The notes: generated by a model not told the origin, from the letters alone. A stretch of 64,000 nucleotides of DNA from Legionella brunensis (GCF_001467025.1 NZ_LNXV01000009.1:26347-90346); one strand, 5' to 3'; counted from the first letter of the stretch, positions 27,674 through 37,735 are shown. Translations and numbers: made by a program.

Positions 27674-30600
27674 TTATTTTAATGTGGTTTCTGCACTAAA
27701 TTTATTCTGCAACTGGGGTGTGGATGTAAGAATTTCAGCCACTAAAGTATCAATATTGTTATCATGCAATAGGCATTGTTTATGAACTTCCTTAAGGGTG
27801 CCACAGCGAGCATATAACAAAATCATGTTCAAGAGTTGCTTTTCCAGTCCTGTAGAGTCTTGTATTTTTTTCTCAAGTTGAACTGGATTCACAATATTCA
27901 TGACAATCTTGCCATCTGTCCCCTTTGCCACTGTTAAACAAGGTTGGCTATTTTCATCATGAAGAACGATTTTATAATCAAAGTCCATGACAGCAAACAA
28001 TGAGTCAATCTGAAATTCAGCCTTCTTCAATTTTGTAAAAAATAAACTGTCATCACTCTTAGCACTGACATTTACTCGTGCTTTATTAAAAAAAGAGGCA
28101 AGTCTTACTAGGGCACCTTTGTCTTTACTAATGGTTAGTGTTTTCTCCCCATGCGTATCGACTGTTGCTATTAAAGGAGGAATAGTGCCGCGTGTGATAT
28201 TCGTATCATAGAGGGTGATTGTAGAATTGGGGGCACAATACTTAATGAGGTTGATACTGGCAGTTTTATGCATGTCTATCAAACTCGTTGTATTGATGTG
28301 TCGGCCTTTATCGGCGGACCCCGTATTTTCCTCCACTGCTCGATCGTAAGAGCGTTTAACAACCTGAGGCATATCGTCAAGACAGGCACAAACTATAATG
28401 GAATTATTATTACTTCCTATGAGCTCTCTGTGAGAGGGTTTGTAAGTCACTCCGTCAACAATGATATTGGGCCTTTCAAGTTTTTTGGATCTCATCCTAT
28501 CTTCAACAAGTTCACTGATAAGAAATGCACTGTCTTGTGTTCGAATAAAAACCTGCTCAATCTCCTGACTTTCAAAATCTTGCGTATAAGGTCTACATAT
28601 TCCACGGTAATCATCTGTAGCCAGGGAAACATAATCCTTTTTATCTTGCGAGCTAATATATTGGCTTGAAATAGTACTTTTACCGCTGGCTGCTGCCCCT
28701 AGAAAGACGAAATCACGATTGTCTTTAGGTAAATAAACCGTTTTTTTCTCAAGCTTATGTTCCAGAGCATAGTTCTCAAAATATTTATTAAGAAAATCTG
28801 ACATTGCCCGATTGGTCGTCTGTTTTCTTACTTTGTTTTTTTCAATTTCCAAGCAGGAGGCCAGTTTGGTTTGATAATCCCAACTGTCTTCTTTCAGTGT
28901 TGGGTATATTTCTACCATTCGATGATTTGCTTTTTTCACACACTGACTATATACCCCCGATGTATCTAATACATCTAACGTTTGTGAAATTCTATGTTCA
29001 ATCTCTGCAAGATCTACAAAATATTTGTCGTAAAAGGAGATAGAGAGTTTTTGTGCTAACTCATTAATTTCTTCGATATCGACACGATAATCCGTGATTA
29101 GTCTTGCGGCAATATGAAGTAAAAGAGCAGTTTGCATTTTAGGAACCAAGATATCAGTTAACCATTCAACTTTGGCTACTCTGGCATGCATTAATTGAGA
29201 GTTTATATCACCTGACATGAAACCCGGTTGTAAAATGCGATTATGATCTTCTTGTAATTTTCTTTCACGATCACTCCATCCTCCAAAATTCTTAAGGGTC
29301 AAAACATGCCTCATATTGTAATGTTTTTGAGCTTCAACTTTGACTTCAGCTAATCTGGTATGAATGTGCTTAAACGGGCTACTGGGAAGAGTCATAGTAT
29401 CTTCCATTATCGGAGTTGTTTTCGTTTCAGGGGCAATTGTTTCCATGGACAATTTTTTATAGCCATCGGTGGTCAAGCCGCGCCTAATCCGTACACTGCC
29501 TAATTGTTTTGGAGACTCTGTTGGCGTGGGTTCAGTCGTATGAGATTGGAGAATTTTAAGCAGTGATTTTTGTTCATATAAATGTTGAGCAGGGGTTTTA
29601 TTTTGCTTTGTTGGATTAGGTAATTTAACTGTATTTGCATAGTTTGGATTGTGTTTTACATTATAAAATTCAATTCCGGTTAATAGTATTTCTTTAGCAA
29701 AATCACTTACTCCATGAATTTCATCGGTTAAGTTCCCCGGGATCACGTCCAAGATCGTATTGTTTTTGTCATAAAGGATGGTCATAACATAATCGCTGGG
29801 ATTAATATGGGTGTAGGCTATCTCGTTAAAATTATTTTTATCTAAGGGAGCCAAATAATATTGGGAGTGAAACGCATTTTTCCCGCGTAAAATATACATA
29901 ATTTTGACGCCTTTATTGCCACCAAAGTGCATGGCAATGTCAAATTTGTCGGTAGCCGAGCGGGTTCCATCAACTCCTGAAGATGCAAAAACCGTAGCAG
30001 TCCCAGAACGAACTTCATGTTTTTTGATGTTATTTTCTTGTCCTATCAGCAAATGACTATCAGCAGAAAATTCGCCACGTCTCGTTAATTTTTGGGCGAG
30101 TGATTTGGTGGAATCCAATGCATCGGCAAAATACCCTCCGCGAAAAGAAACGGGAGCCTGGTGGAGATTTAAGTTATCATTTTCATAACTACGCAAAGTA
30201 TAGTAATGGTGAGTATTGTTTTTCAGTTGAGTAGAAATATTTTCTTTAAGTTGCTCTCTAAGCAGTTTTGCAGGGACAATTGTTTTATTATTTTCATCAA
30301 CTAATATTTGGCGAATATTTTTGTCATTTATGTCTCGTGCAACGGCAGTTTTTTGATCATTGACAAGATTGTTGATGAGCTCGACAAGATTTAGCTTCCA
30401 ATATTTAGATGAATCATTCGAGTCAGCAACGTAATTAATGACTTTATCGCTGGTTGAATTAAATATTATTTTTCTAACAAACTCATAAAAATTACCGTAA
30501 GTACTTGGTAGAGTTTCACCAGGTTTGACCAGTGGTGTCTGAGCGTAATAATCTTTTAACCACTTTAAATGCTCAATCAAAGCACTTATTTTTTGATCTA

Positions 30601-31888
30601 ATTCAGTATCTTTGGTACTAGGGTTGGCATCTAGAGATGCGACTAATTTAACTATCTCTGTCATTAAAGTAGAGACAGAGTTCACTTCTTTTTGAAATTC
30701 GATGTTATCTGGGAAAGGTTTTTTAGCTTGATTGACAAATGTTTCGAGCTCCTGATAGTAGCGATTACAGGCTCCTGTAACAATATGATCTTGCAATCTT
30801 TGTAAATTACCCAGTTGTAGCCAATGGTAAATGCTAAATTTGTAACCTTCATCTTTTACTAAATTAAATGAGGGCAGGTGAGATAGGAATAAATCATGAT
30901 GAACTTCACCAAATAGATAATCCATTACCTTTGTCTTTAGAGAAAGTGTGCTATCTAGAGCCAAGTCAGTTGTGTGATTCCTTTGAGAGGTTATTTTTAG
31001 AATAGCTGGTAAGGCATTCTTTATTTCTTCCTCAGAGGTATTTTGGTCGAAGTCTAAATTTAACTGTGCAGGGGTAATTGAGTCAGTTATTGTTTGTCCA
31101 TTAGGTGTTATTACACTGTAGTGAAGTTTGTTGTTAATGATTTGCACATAGAATTTGTTTTTTTCCAAAACCTCTTCCTCAAGAGATTTGAGAACTAGTT
31201 CATAGCTGATGGAACTGAAAAAAGTATCTAATGATTTTTTATTAATTTCTGCAGGAGGTGTGACTTTATTGGCTTCATTTCTGTTTTGGTTGAACTCGTG
31301 AGCTAATCTTTCAGTAAAAGATTTTAAAAACTTGTCATATAAAGGATTGCTGGCTAAAAAATCAATCAGTTGATGGTAGTCATCACTCTCTTTTACCTTG
31401 GTAAAGTTTGGAAAATTTTTGATTAATTTTTTCTGCTCGAGAAAGAAATTAGTGTAAATTCCATCAAATTTATCAAGACTGGTAATCCCCGCCAATTTTA
31501 AGGCTTCAACAGTGAGTTGGGCTGATTGTTTACCAGCGACATGTAGAGCAAGCTTTTGTGTAAATAAAGAATAGTCAGGATTAGTATAAAGAGTTTCTAA
31601 AATTTTGTTTAAGACTATTACATTATAGGTATCTGTGGAGCCAAGGCTCTCTATCACTTCTTTAGTGATAAAAACTCCAGTATTTTGCGTATCCTGAAGG
31701 ATAACAAGGGCTACTTCTGGTGCTACATTGTCCCATTGGTAAGCCGTACCGTTCAACTCCTGGTAAGAATAGCTTGTTACTGACAATTCAATCGCGCTGC
31801 GTAAGGTACGGTGATATTGATGTCTTGGTATATCTGAGTCGTTTTTATCACCAAAACTAACACGCTTTTTGGTATATAAATTTGGCAT
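27674..31888 (-). CDS. 1404-residue protein with ADP-ribosyltransferase-like and zeta-toxin-like kinase domains
   Basis: Residues 1-560 are helical and unassigned. Residues about 575-705 carry the R-S-E pattern of cholera-toxin-type ADP-ribosyltransferases: R583 in SFRGGYFADALD, the serine strand at FASSG (S636/S637) followed by TDKFDIAMHF, and E689 in FNEIAYTHINPSDYV. R-to-E distance is 106, against 105 in cholera toxin A. Residues about 1058-1230 resemble zeta-toxin/polynucleotide-kinase-like P-loop enzymes: Walker A GAAASGKST (1064-1072), then DDYRGICRPY (1092-1101). No signal peptide. PmrA-like repeats lie just upstream. Best reading: a Dot/Icm effector with two nucleotide-using activities; targets unknown. 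Confidence 0.6.
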   Translation of the reverse strand: MPNLYTKKRVSFGDKNDSDIPRHQYHRTLRSAIELSVTSYSYQELNGTAYQWDNVAPEVALVILQDTQNTGVFITKEVIESLGSTDTYNVIVLNKILETLYTNPDYSLFTQKLALHVAGKQSAQLTVEALKLAGITSLDKFDGIYTNFFLEQKKLIKNFPNFTKVKESDDYHQLIDFLASNPLYDKFLKSFTERLAHEFNQNRNEANKVTPPAEINKKSLDTFFSSISYELVLKSLEEEVLEKNKFYVQIINNKLHYSVITPNGQTITDSITPAQLNLDFDQNTSEEEIKNALPAILKITSQRNHTTDLALDSTLSLKTKVMDYLFGEVHHDLFLSHLPSFNLVKDEGYKFSIYHWLQLGNLQRLQDHIVTGACNRYYQELETFVNQAKKPFPDNIEFQKEVNSVSTLMTEIVKLVASLDANPSTKDTELDQKISALIEHLKWLKDYYAQTPLVKPGETLPSTYGNFYEFVRKIIFNSTSDKVINYVADSNDSSKYWKLNLVELINNLVNDQKTAVARDINDKNIRQILVDENNKTIVPAKLLREQLKENISTQLKNNTHHYYTLRSYENDNLNLHQAPVSFRGGYFADALDSTKSLAQKLTRRGEFSADSHLLIGQENNIKKHEVRSGTATVFASSGVDGTRSATDKFDIAMHFGGNKGVKIMYILRGKNAFHSQYYLAPLDKNNFNEIAYTHINPSDYVMTILYDKNNTILDVIPGNLTDEIHGVSDFAKEILLTGIEFYNVKHNPNYANTVKLPNPTKQNKTPAQHLYEQKSLLKILQSHTTEPTPTESPKQLGSVRIRRGLTTDGYKKLSMETIAPETKTTPIMEDTMTLPSSPFKHIHTRLAEVKVEAQKHYNMRHVLTLKNFGGWSDRERKLQEDHNRILQPGFMSGDINSQLMHARVAKVEWLTDILVPKMQTALLLHIAARLITDYRVDIEEINELAQKLSISFYDKYFVDLAEIEHRISQTLDVLDTSGVYSQCVKKANHRMVEIYPTLKEDSWDYQTKLASCLEIEKNKVRKQTTNRAMSDFLNKYFENYALEHKLEKKTVYLPKDNRDFVFLGAAASGKSTISSQYISSQDKKDYVSLATDDYRGICRPYTQDFESQEIEQVFIRTQDSAFLISELVEDRMRSKKLERPNIIVDGVTYKPSHRELIGSNNNSIIVCACLDDMPQVVKRSYDRAVEENTGSADKGRHINTTSLIDMHKTASINLIKYCAPNSTITLYDTNITRGTIPPLIATVDTHGEKTLTISKDKGALVRLASFFNKARVNVSAKSDDSLFFTKLKKAEFQIDSLFAVMDFDYKIVLHDENSQPCLTVAKGTDGKIVMNIVNPVQLEKKIQDSTGLEKQLLNMILLYARCGTLKEVHKQCLLHDNNIDTLVAEILTSTPQLQNKFSAETTLK

Positions 31889-31942
31889 TTAGCCTACCCA
31901 TTTGGCCATAATAATATTGAATGATGTGTTAATATTTAGCAC

Positions 31943-31965
31943 ATTAAGATTAATATTTTATTAAG
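31943..31965 (-). promoter_or_regulatory. PmrA-like repeats upstream of the giant ART/zeta gene
   Basis: On the minus strand TTAAT occurs three times (complement of ATTAA starting at 31960, 31949 and 31943), the first two 11 bp apart. They lie about 55-77 bp upstream of the start at 31888, a position typical for PmrA activation. Confidence 0.45.
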
Positions 31966-32008
31966 CAGGCTGTGTAAAAATATCGAAGCGAAAATTTAGT
32001 AAAGACAG

Positions 32009-33172
32009 CTATATCTTAGCTTGATTTTTTGGGGGTTGAAGTAAATATATGGTGCCACTGTAATCATCAGATAAATATAATTCGCCTGTATTTCCCTCAA
32101 CAAGATGAACCGGTCTTCCAGTCACTCTCCCATTCCTTATAAAACCAATAATGAAGTCATGCTGCGTTATCTCACTATTCTCAAAATTTAAACTCACTAC
32201 CTTGTAGCCGACTTTTACAGAACTGTTCCATGAGCCATGAAGGGCGACTAGTGCTTTTCCATAAAGAGGTGAGCTTGGATTTTTAATAAATGTAATGCCT
32301 AATGCAGCAACGTGTGCACCAAACTCGAAAACAGGGGATTGTGATTGTTTTATTATTGTCTCTTGGCCGGCGCCAAATTTAGGATCGGGAACTTGATTGC
32401 CATTGGCATAAGGCCATCCATAAAATTGATTCTCTTTAATCTTGTTGAGTTCGTCAGGAGGAAAGTGATCTCCTAGAAAATCGCGACCATTCTCCGTTGC
32501 ATAAAGTTGACCATCTATGGGAGACCAGTCAAACCCCACTGAATTACGCAAACCTGTACTATAAATTGTTAATTGATTGTCTCCAGGTTTAAAGCGGCTA
32601 ATGGTTGCTCTAAGAGGATTTTTTTCGATACAAACATTGCAGGATGAGCCAATAGAAATATAACCATAACCATCAGGACCAAATTTAATGGTTCTCGTCC
32701 AATGGCCTGCTTTATCGGGAATATTTTTTATGACTTGCTCATATCCCCCAATAGTGTGCCTCTCTTGAGCATTAAATTTAATGCGACCAATAGCATTTTC
32801 TTCTGCAATGTATAAATAGCCATCGAAGACATCCATGCTGTGAGGTTTGTTCAAGTTTGATAAAAGAAGTTTTCTTTGTTGTGGTTTTCCATAAGGTATC
32901 AATAAGACATTGCCTTTAAAGGGTTCCGTGACTATTAAATCACCTGATTCAGTAATATACATAAATCGGGGATTATCCAGACCTTGAACATAGGGTTTTA
33001 ATTCGAAATTATTCGAAGAATGCAAACTTTCGCTGGCTTTTGTTTTTAAGAAAGGGAGAGAGCGACCTAATAGTTCGCCAGCTGAAATATTGATACCTAG
33101 AAGGGGTAGGCACCAATAAAATAACCCAGCACTCAAAATAATTAATGCCAAAACGTAAATGTATTTTTTCAT
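32009..33172 (-). CDS. PQQ-type sugar (sorbosone) dehydrogenase-like beta-propeller
   Basis: A 387-residue protein with an N-terminal signal or anchor (MKKYIYVLALIILSAGLFYW). The mature part is a six-bladed propeller of the sorbosone/glucose dehydrogenase family: LDNPRFMYITESGDLIVTE, NLNKPHSMDVFDGYLYIAEE, GLRNSVGFDWSPIDGQLYATENGRD and FYGWPYANG. Such proteins oxidise sugars or aldehydes in the periplasm using PQQ, though many homologues have unproven cofactors. The ATG at 33172 has GAAGGA upstream; an extension to 33190 is less likely. Confidence 0.8.
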   Translation of the reverse strand: MKKYIYVLALIILSAGLFYWCLPLLGINISAGELLGRSLPFLKTKASESLHSSNNFELKPYVQGLDNPRFMYITESGDLIVTEPFKGNVLLIPYGKPQQRKLLLSNLNKPHSMDVFDGYLYIAEENAIGRIKFNAQERHTIGGYEQVIKNIPDKAGHWTRTIKFGPDGYGYISIGSSCNVCIEKNPLRATISRFKPGDNQLTIYSTGLRNSVGFDWSPIDGQLYATENGRDFLGDHFPPDELNKIKENQFYGWPYANGNQVPDPKFGAGQETIIKQSQSPVFEFGAHVAALGITFIKNPSSPLYGKALVALHGSWNSSVKVGYKVVSLNFENSEITQHDFIIGFIRNGRVTGRPVHLVEGNTGELYLSDDYSGTIYLLQPPKNQAKI

Positions 33173-33235
33173 TGTCTGTCCTTCAGGCAATGGTGTACAA
33201 GCTTAGCCAGGATAACGAATTTTTATCAAGTCTTT

Positions 33236-33365
33236 TTTTTATCATCCTGCACGCCAATAAGATCACAGAGGCCATAATTCTTTTCAATTTATCGTATTTT
33301 GTCGCTATTGTTTGAAAATGTTTAATTCTTGAGAAGACATTTTCAAACAAGTGCCGGTACTTGGC
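33236..33365 (-). mobile_element. IS5-family transposase C-terminal fragment (copy 1)
   Basis: The minus strand encodes KYRHLFENVFSRIKHF, then QTIATKYDKLKRIMAS and VILLAC. This is the conserved end of IS5-type DDE transposases (usual form: RHLIENAF.R.K.FRAIATRYDKLKRN). No start, no upstream catalytic part and no complete inverted repeats are present. It shares about 110 bp of strong similarity with the copy at 34566-34705, same orientation, on the other side of the F-box gene. Confidence 0.7.
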
Positions 33366-33443
33366 ATTGCAAACTCGTTAAGGTAACTGTTTAGAGTTAA
33401 AGATGAGCGTTGAAGTAGCAATGCCATTATCAGCCTAAAGTGT

Positions 33444-34475
33444 TTATATAATGCTACAAGATAATATGCTATTTTTTTCAATTTCTTCTGGGGCATAAAC
33501 CAATTCTAAATTCGGATGATTCTCAAGCGTATGGTTGATAAATTTAATGATACTTCCAACCTCAAGGGGATGTTCCTGTGGATATATACCTCTATAGTAA
33601 TCTTCAAAAAGATCGGCAAGCGGATCCTCTCCTATATCACCAATCTCCCATTCAAACTGGATATGTTTTTGATATTGTTTACTTTCTTTAATTGTATTTA
33701 AAACCGCTAATAATTGGTCGATAGTTTTTAATTCAGATTTTGCCAATTTTAGGAAAGAAGGAATTGGATTTTCAAGTGCTTTAATATGAGCTTCCCTGGT
33801 TGCCATAGGAGGAGAACCAAATCTCTGAGGCATTGTTGTGCCATCTCCATTTAATTTACTTAATACTAAGCTTGGCGTAGATGCATCGAGAAACATATAT
33901 AAACCCTTAAGTTCATTTCGTGAACTGCTAGGTGAGGCTCCTAAATATATGACTACCGGCGCAACAGGTTTTTTAGGTAATGCATCTATCTTCAGTGCTA
34001 ATTCTTCAGGGAGAATCAAATTTGATGGGATAAATGTTGAAAAGCCTGCCAGAAATTTCCCCCAAGTCTTTCTGATTAAATCATCTACAGCAATAAATGT
34101 TTCTACATAGAGATTGGTTCGTATTATTTCTAAGCGTAAGACAGCAGCGTTATGAGTTAGTTGAACTACTTTTTTTACAATTTCATCATCGCTTGTACTA
34201 ATACCATTTAAATTAACAAGTACAAAGTGATAACGGAAGTTTCCTAGATATTCTAACTGGCCATTTAAAGTTAAATTAATGATATTAATATCATTTTTTA
34301 ACTGTTGGAATGCTTCCTCGAAAGCTTTTATCATTCGGGCAAGTTTCTCTGCATGGGACAATTTGAAAAATCGTTTGTTAACCTGTGATAAAGATTTTAA
34401 AGAGGGCATATCTAACAAAGGCTGCAATTGATTTATGAGCTCATCAGGAAGTCTCTCTATCATTATTTTATCCAT
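33444..34475 (-). CDS. F-box protein with C-terminal CaaX-like motif, candidate effector
   Basis: A 343-residue protein. The N-terminal IERLPDELINQLQPLL, followed by DMPSLKSLSQVNKRFFKL, fits an F-box, which binds Skp1 of host SCF ubiquitin ligases. The last four residues are CSII, read directly from the codons before the stop at 33444-33446. This is a CaaX-type box (isoleucine last would favour geranylgeranylation) for host lipidation and membrane anchoring. L. pneumophila AnkB is known to combine an F-box and CaaX box; here no ankyrin repeats are seen between them. The ATG at 34475 is preferred over a TTG at 34478; no strong ribosome site is visible. Flanked by IS5 relics on both sides. Confidence 0.65.
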   Translation of the reverse strand: MDKIMIERLPDELINQLQPLLDMPSLKSLSQVNKRFFKLSHAEKLARMIKAFEEAFQQLKNDINIINLTLNGQLEYLGNFRYHFVLVNLNGISTSDDEIVKKVVQLTHNAAVLRLEIIRTNLYVETFIAVDDLIRKTWGKFLAGFSTFIPSNLILPEELALKIDALPKKPVAPVVIYLGASPSSSRNELKGLYMFLDASTPSLVLSKLNGDGTTMPQRFGSPPMATREAHIKALENPIPSFLKLAKSELKTIDQLLAVLNTIKESKQYQKHIQFEWEIGDIGEDPLADLFEDYYRGIYPQEHPLEVGSIIKFINHTLENHPNLELVYAPEEIEKNSILSCSII

Positions 34476-34565
34476 CAAGACGTTATGTGGATCAACATGA
34501 CATATTTTTATATTTCATGCAATCTATTTGATTTTTATGTGAAAAAATAGGAACTTTTTGCAATT

Positions 34566-34705
34566 CACGGAGGTAACCAATCAATCCACACGCCAAAGAC
34601 CATAGAGGCCATAATTTCTTTTCAATTTATCGTATTTTGTCGCTATTGCATTGAAAATGCTTAATTCTTGCGAGGACATGTTCAAGCAAGTGCCGGTACT
34701 TGTAT
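34566..34705 (-). mobile_element. IS5-family transposase C-terminal fragment (copy 2, frameshifted)
   Basis: The minus strand encodes KYRHLLEHVLARIKHF, then after a one-base shift IATKYDKLKRNY, then after another shift ASMVFGVWIDWLPP and a stop. This is the same transposase tail as copy 1 but with different decay. It lies in the 431-bp gap between the F-box gene and the 34907 gene; the remaining bases (34706-34906) are AT-rich and presumably hold the promoter of the latter. Confidence 0.7.
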
Positions 34706-34906
34706 AAGCCTCAATTCATATCATCTATAAACTTTTTAAAAAAGACGATTAATAATAAAAGTATTTATCATTTGGTAAACAAAAAAAAATGAGCTAATTT
34801 TATATGAGATGGTAATAATTTTCTCGAATTCTGACTAAAAATTTGCTTCATAAAAAATAAGAAATTGATCACTTATCAATGCTATTAATCATGGAGGATT
34901 ATCAGC

Positions 34907-37735
34907 ATGAAAAAGATAACTAATTATGATCAATTTAAGAATATTCTTCCCTATACAAGTGAAATGTTTGGTGTCTATCAACCTCTTATAGGTTGGAAGT
35001 CAAAAAGGATATTGCGACGAATAGAAAAAACAAATCACTTACAAAATATTTTCTTAGTTGATCAATTAACAAAGCATTTCATCAGTGAAACATCCGTAGC
35101 AGAAGTTAATTTAAGAGGATGTGAGCTTGGGAATGTCCAATTTGACTTAGGTGAATTCTTACCTTCCGGAAAGTTACTTGGCCAAAGTTCCTTATTATTG
35201 CAAGAAATTCGCCGAAGGTTACAAAAAAAGCCTGCTAAAACTGAAGATGAGTGGCGACATTTTATTGCGGATAATGACTTAAAAGATATTCTTGCTGGTA
35301 ATGTGTTCCCTGCTCTTTATCGAGGTGAGTTTAGGGAGAAATGTGAGGGACTAAGCCACTTAAGGCCTAATCCTGAAGAGCCGAATGAAGACTATTATCA
35401 ACGCATTAATAAATTGAAAGAAGATCTTTATCAGCAGTTTATTGCAAAATTAAGATATGAGTCAGTGATTGCTAGAACTATTCTTGAATTAGTGAATAAT
35501 CAAGCCGTATCGGCACTGAATAAAATTTTCTATTCTGACTTGTATTACAATAGCAAAGATGAGTTTTGGAAAACTGTTAAAAATTTTTCTGATGATTACA
35601 AAGATCCCTACCTAACTTTTGACCCTAAAAAAGATATTGACAATGTATCGCTATCGCCATTAGGTATCGTGCATTTATTCCGCCAGTATTTTTTTGAATT
35701 CGATACTTTTCTTGGAACACCTACAGGGCATGTTTGGTTGGCCCCAGGATCAACGGTGGAGTTAATTGAAATTAGCACACGCAGAACAATCACTGAAAAA
35801 ATTTATGAAACTGCTTATGAATCAATTACTAAATCTGAGAAAAGTACAACTGAACAAGATGAAATCAGTGAGGCAGTCAAAGAGGACAATAAAAATGATT
35901 TAAAACTAGGGTTTTCAACGACAGTGAATCAGTCATGGGGAACAGGAAGTGTTTCGGCAACAGGCAGCTTAAACATGGATAGAACCCAGCAAACAGCAAG
36001 AGAAACGACGCATAAAAAAATGCGTGAACAAACGCAAAAACTCTCTTCTGAAATTCGCGAGAATTTTAAATCAACTTTTAAAACGATTACTGAAGAAACG
36101 AATACCTCGAGTAAACGCTACGTTCTTTCCAACACAACTCCTGAGCTTATTAATTATGAGTTGCGAAGAAAAATGCGCCAGGTTGGTGTGCAAGTACAAG
36201 ATATTGGCAGCTTTTTATGTTGGGAAACCTTTGTTGATGAGCCTGGCGAAGATTTGGGATTGGCCAATTTAGTTCATATTGCTAAACCAGCTGATTTAAT
36301 TCCTAAGCCGGTGATAACTGAAACGATACCTCCTGCTGATACTTCAGTTAATTTCACTACTCAAGCGGTATGGAATTTTGGTGATAATAGGAAATACAAT
36401 GATCCAGTATTGGGTTTTGTCTTGCTAACAACCTTTCAAGTACCCCCGCCACCGGATGGATTTGAGTTGCAAAAATCAAACTACCCAAACGGCTATATCA
36501 ATATCAGGTATGTTTCCCACACTGGTGAAGATTCTGAAAATCAGATTTATGCCTTTAATGGCAAATTTACTGCTGATTTCTCCCAAATTGAGATTGGTGT
36601 TATTACTGGCGGCGACGGAATAGAGTGGGATGAGCGTATTGACTTTGTTGTTGGTGGTACACTGAATTATACGCCAACGGCTGCAAAATTAGCCGAAATT
36701 AAGGCTAGTAATGACGCTAAGAAAGCAGCGGCTACAGAAATTGAGCTTGCGAATGCAGAGAAAATTAGACAGGCTTTTTTAGCAGCTGCTAAGGAGCGCA
36801 TAGAATTAGCAAGCAATATCGGTAAACGTAAATATGAAGATTTAAGAGAAGAAGAGCGAATTATTGTTTATCGCAGACTGATTAAATCATTAATGACGGA
36901 TATCCATTACCAGGTAAAAACCGAGCCTCGAACTTTGCATGTATTATCGGAGTTAATTAATTCGATTTTTGATGTCAACAAGATGCTCTATTTTGTTGCT
37001 CCTGAATGGTGGAAACCACGCAAAAAAAACAGCCAATATTTGGGTGTTGGGGATTTTCAAAGCCTTACAGCTGATTCGGTTAACTGGTCAGACAATGTGC
37101 CCCGAGAAGATAATTATTTAATAACGGATAAATCCCAACCTGCACCTATGGGAAGTTCACTTGGATGGCTTTTGCAATTGGATGGCGATAATTTACGCAA
37201 TGCTTTCCTTAATGCTCCTTGGGTAAAAGCTGTTATCCCTATCCGCCCAGGCAAAGAGTTGGCCGCTATGAATTGGTTGAAAAATGTGAATGTTGAGGGC
37301 GCAGATGGATTAGATGCGGCTTACGCTGCCCCTCAAAGTGAACTTGATGAAATTAAAGCCAAGTTGTTGGCAATCGACCCGGCCGATGAGGTAGGTTCAC
37401 ACGCTCAGGTAACAATTAATGATGCGATTCGATTTTTGTGTACCCAAGTTTCGCAAAAGCACACGGAGTCTAATAAAACAGATCACTACCCGAAAGGGGC
37501 AGAGATTCATGACGATGATAAAGTTTCTGCAACACCCATTGATAAAGTCTATGAATATGGCTTTTATCCTTTGCAGGGAAGTTTTCGTTACAATCCGGAA
37601 GATCCTGATCCCAATAACCCTGATAAAAATTTTCAGGTTTTTGATCAATGGGTAGAAATCTTGCCAACTGACCAGGTTGTTCCAGTGAAAGTAGCCTACA
37701 ATCCTCTCACGGGAAGGATGCTTCCACCCGTGTAA
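34907..37735 (+). CDS. 942-residue unknown protein, first gene of a unit with an amidase-like protein
   Basis: There is no signal peptide. Residues about 1-280 are helical. Residues about 290-420 are rich in Ser/Thr and alternating residues (GFSTTVNQSWGTGSVSATGS, then a long charged helix), reminiscent of amphipathic hairpins in pore-forming or fibrous proteins. Residues about 480-590 look beta-rich. A helical AK-rich stretch follows, then a conserved-looking region (MLYFVAPEWWKPR, LGWLLQLDGDNLRNAF, VKAVIPIRPGKE). I cannot name a family. GGAGGA is 9 bp upstream of the start. The next gene begins 39 bp after the stop, so the two are likely co-transcribed. Confidence 0.5.
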   Translation: MKKITNYDQFKNILPYTSEMFGVYQPLIGWKSKRILRRIEKTNHLQNIFLVDQLTKHFISETSVAEVNLRGCELGNVQFDLGEFLPSGKLLGQSSLLLQEIRRRLQKKPAKTEDEWRHFIADNDLKDILAGNVFPALYRGEFREKCEGLSHLRPNPEEPNEDYYQRINKLKEDLYQQFIAKLRYESVIARTILELVNNQAVSALNKIFYSDLYYNSKDEFWKTVKNFSDDYKDPYLTFDPKKDIDNVSLSPLGIVHLFRQYFFEFDTFLGTPTGHVWLAPGSTVELIEISTRRTITEKIYETAYESITKSEKSTTEQDEISEAVKEDNKNDLKLGFSTTVNQSWGTGSVSATGSLNMDRTQQTARETTHKKMREQTQKLSSEIRENFKSTFKTITEETNTSSKRYVLSNTTPELINYELRRKMRQVGVQVQDIGSFLCWETFVDEPGEDLGLANLVHIAKPADLIPKPVITETIPPADTSVNFTTQAVWNFGDNRKYNDPVLGFVLLTTFQVPPPPDGFELQKSNYPNGYINIRYVSHTGEDSENQIYAFNGKFTADFSQIEIGVITGGDGIEWDERIDFVVGGTLNYTPTAAKLAEIKASNDAKKAAATEIELANAEKIRQAFLAAAKERIELASNIGKRKYEDLREEERIIVYRRLIKSLMTDIHYQVKTEPRTLHVLSELINSIFDVNKMLYFVAPEWWKPRKKNSQYLGVGDFQSLTADSVNWSDNVPREDNYLITDKSQPAPMGSSLGWLLQLDGDNLRNAFLNAPWVKAVIPIRPGKELAAMNWLKNVNVEGADGLDAAYAAPQSELDEIKAKLLAIDPADEVGSHAQVTINDAIRFLCTQVSQKHTESNKTDHYPKGAEIHDDDKVSATPIDKVYEYGFYPLQGSFRYNPEDPDPNNPDKNFQVFDQWVEILPTDQVVPVKVAYNPLTGRMLPPV

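Noticed and set aside
33305..33496. 63-codon minus-strand frame ending FKQ
   Set aside because: It overlaps the IS5 relic in a different frame from the transposase and the F-box gene end.
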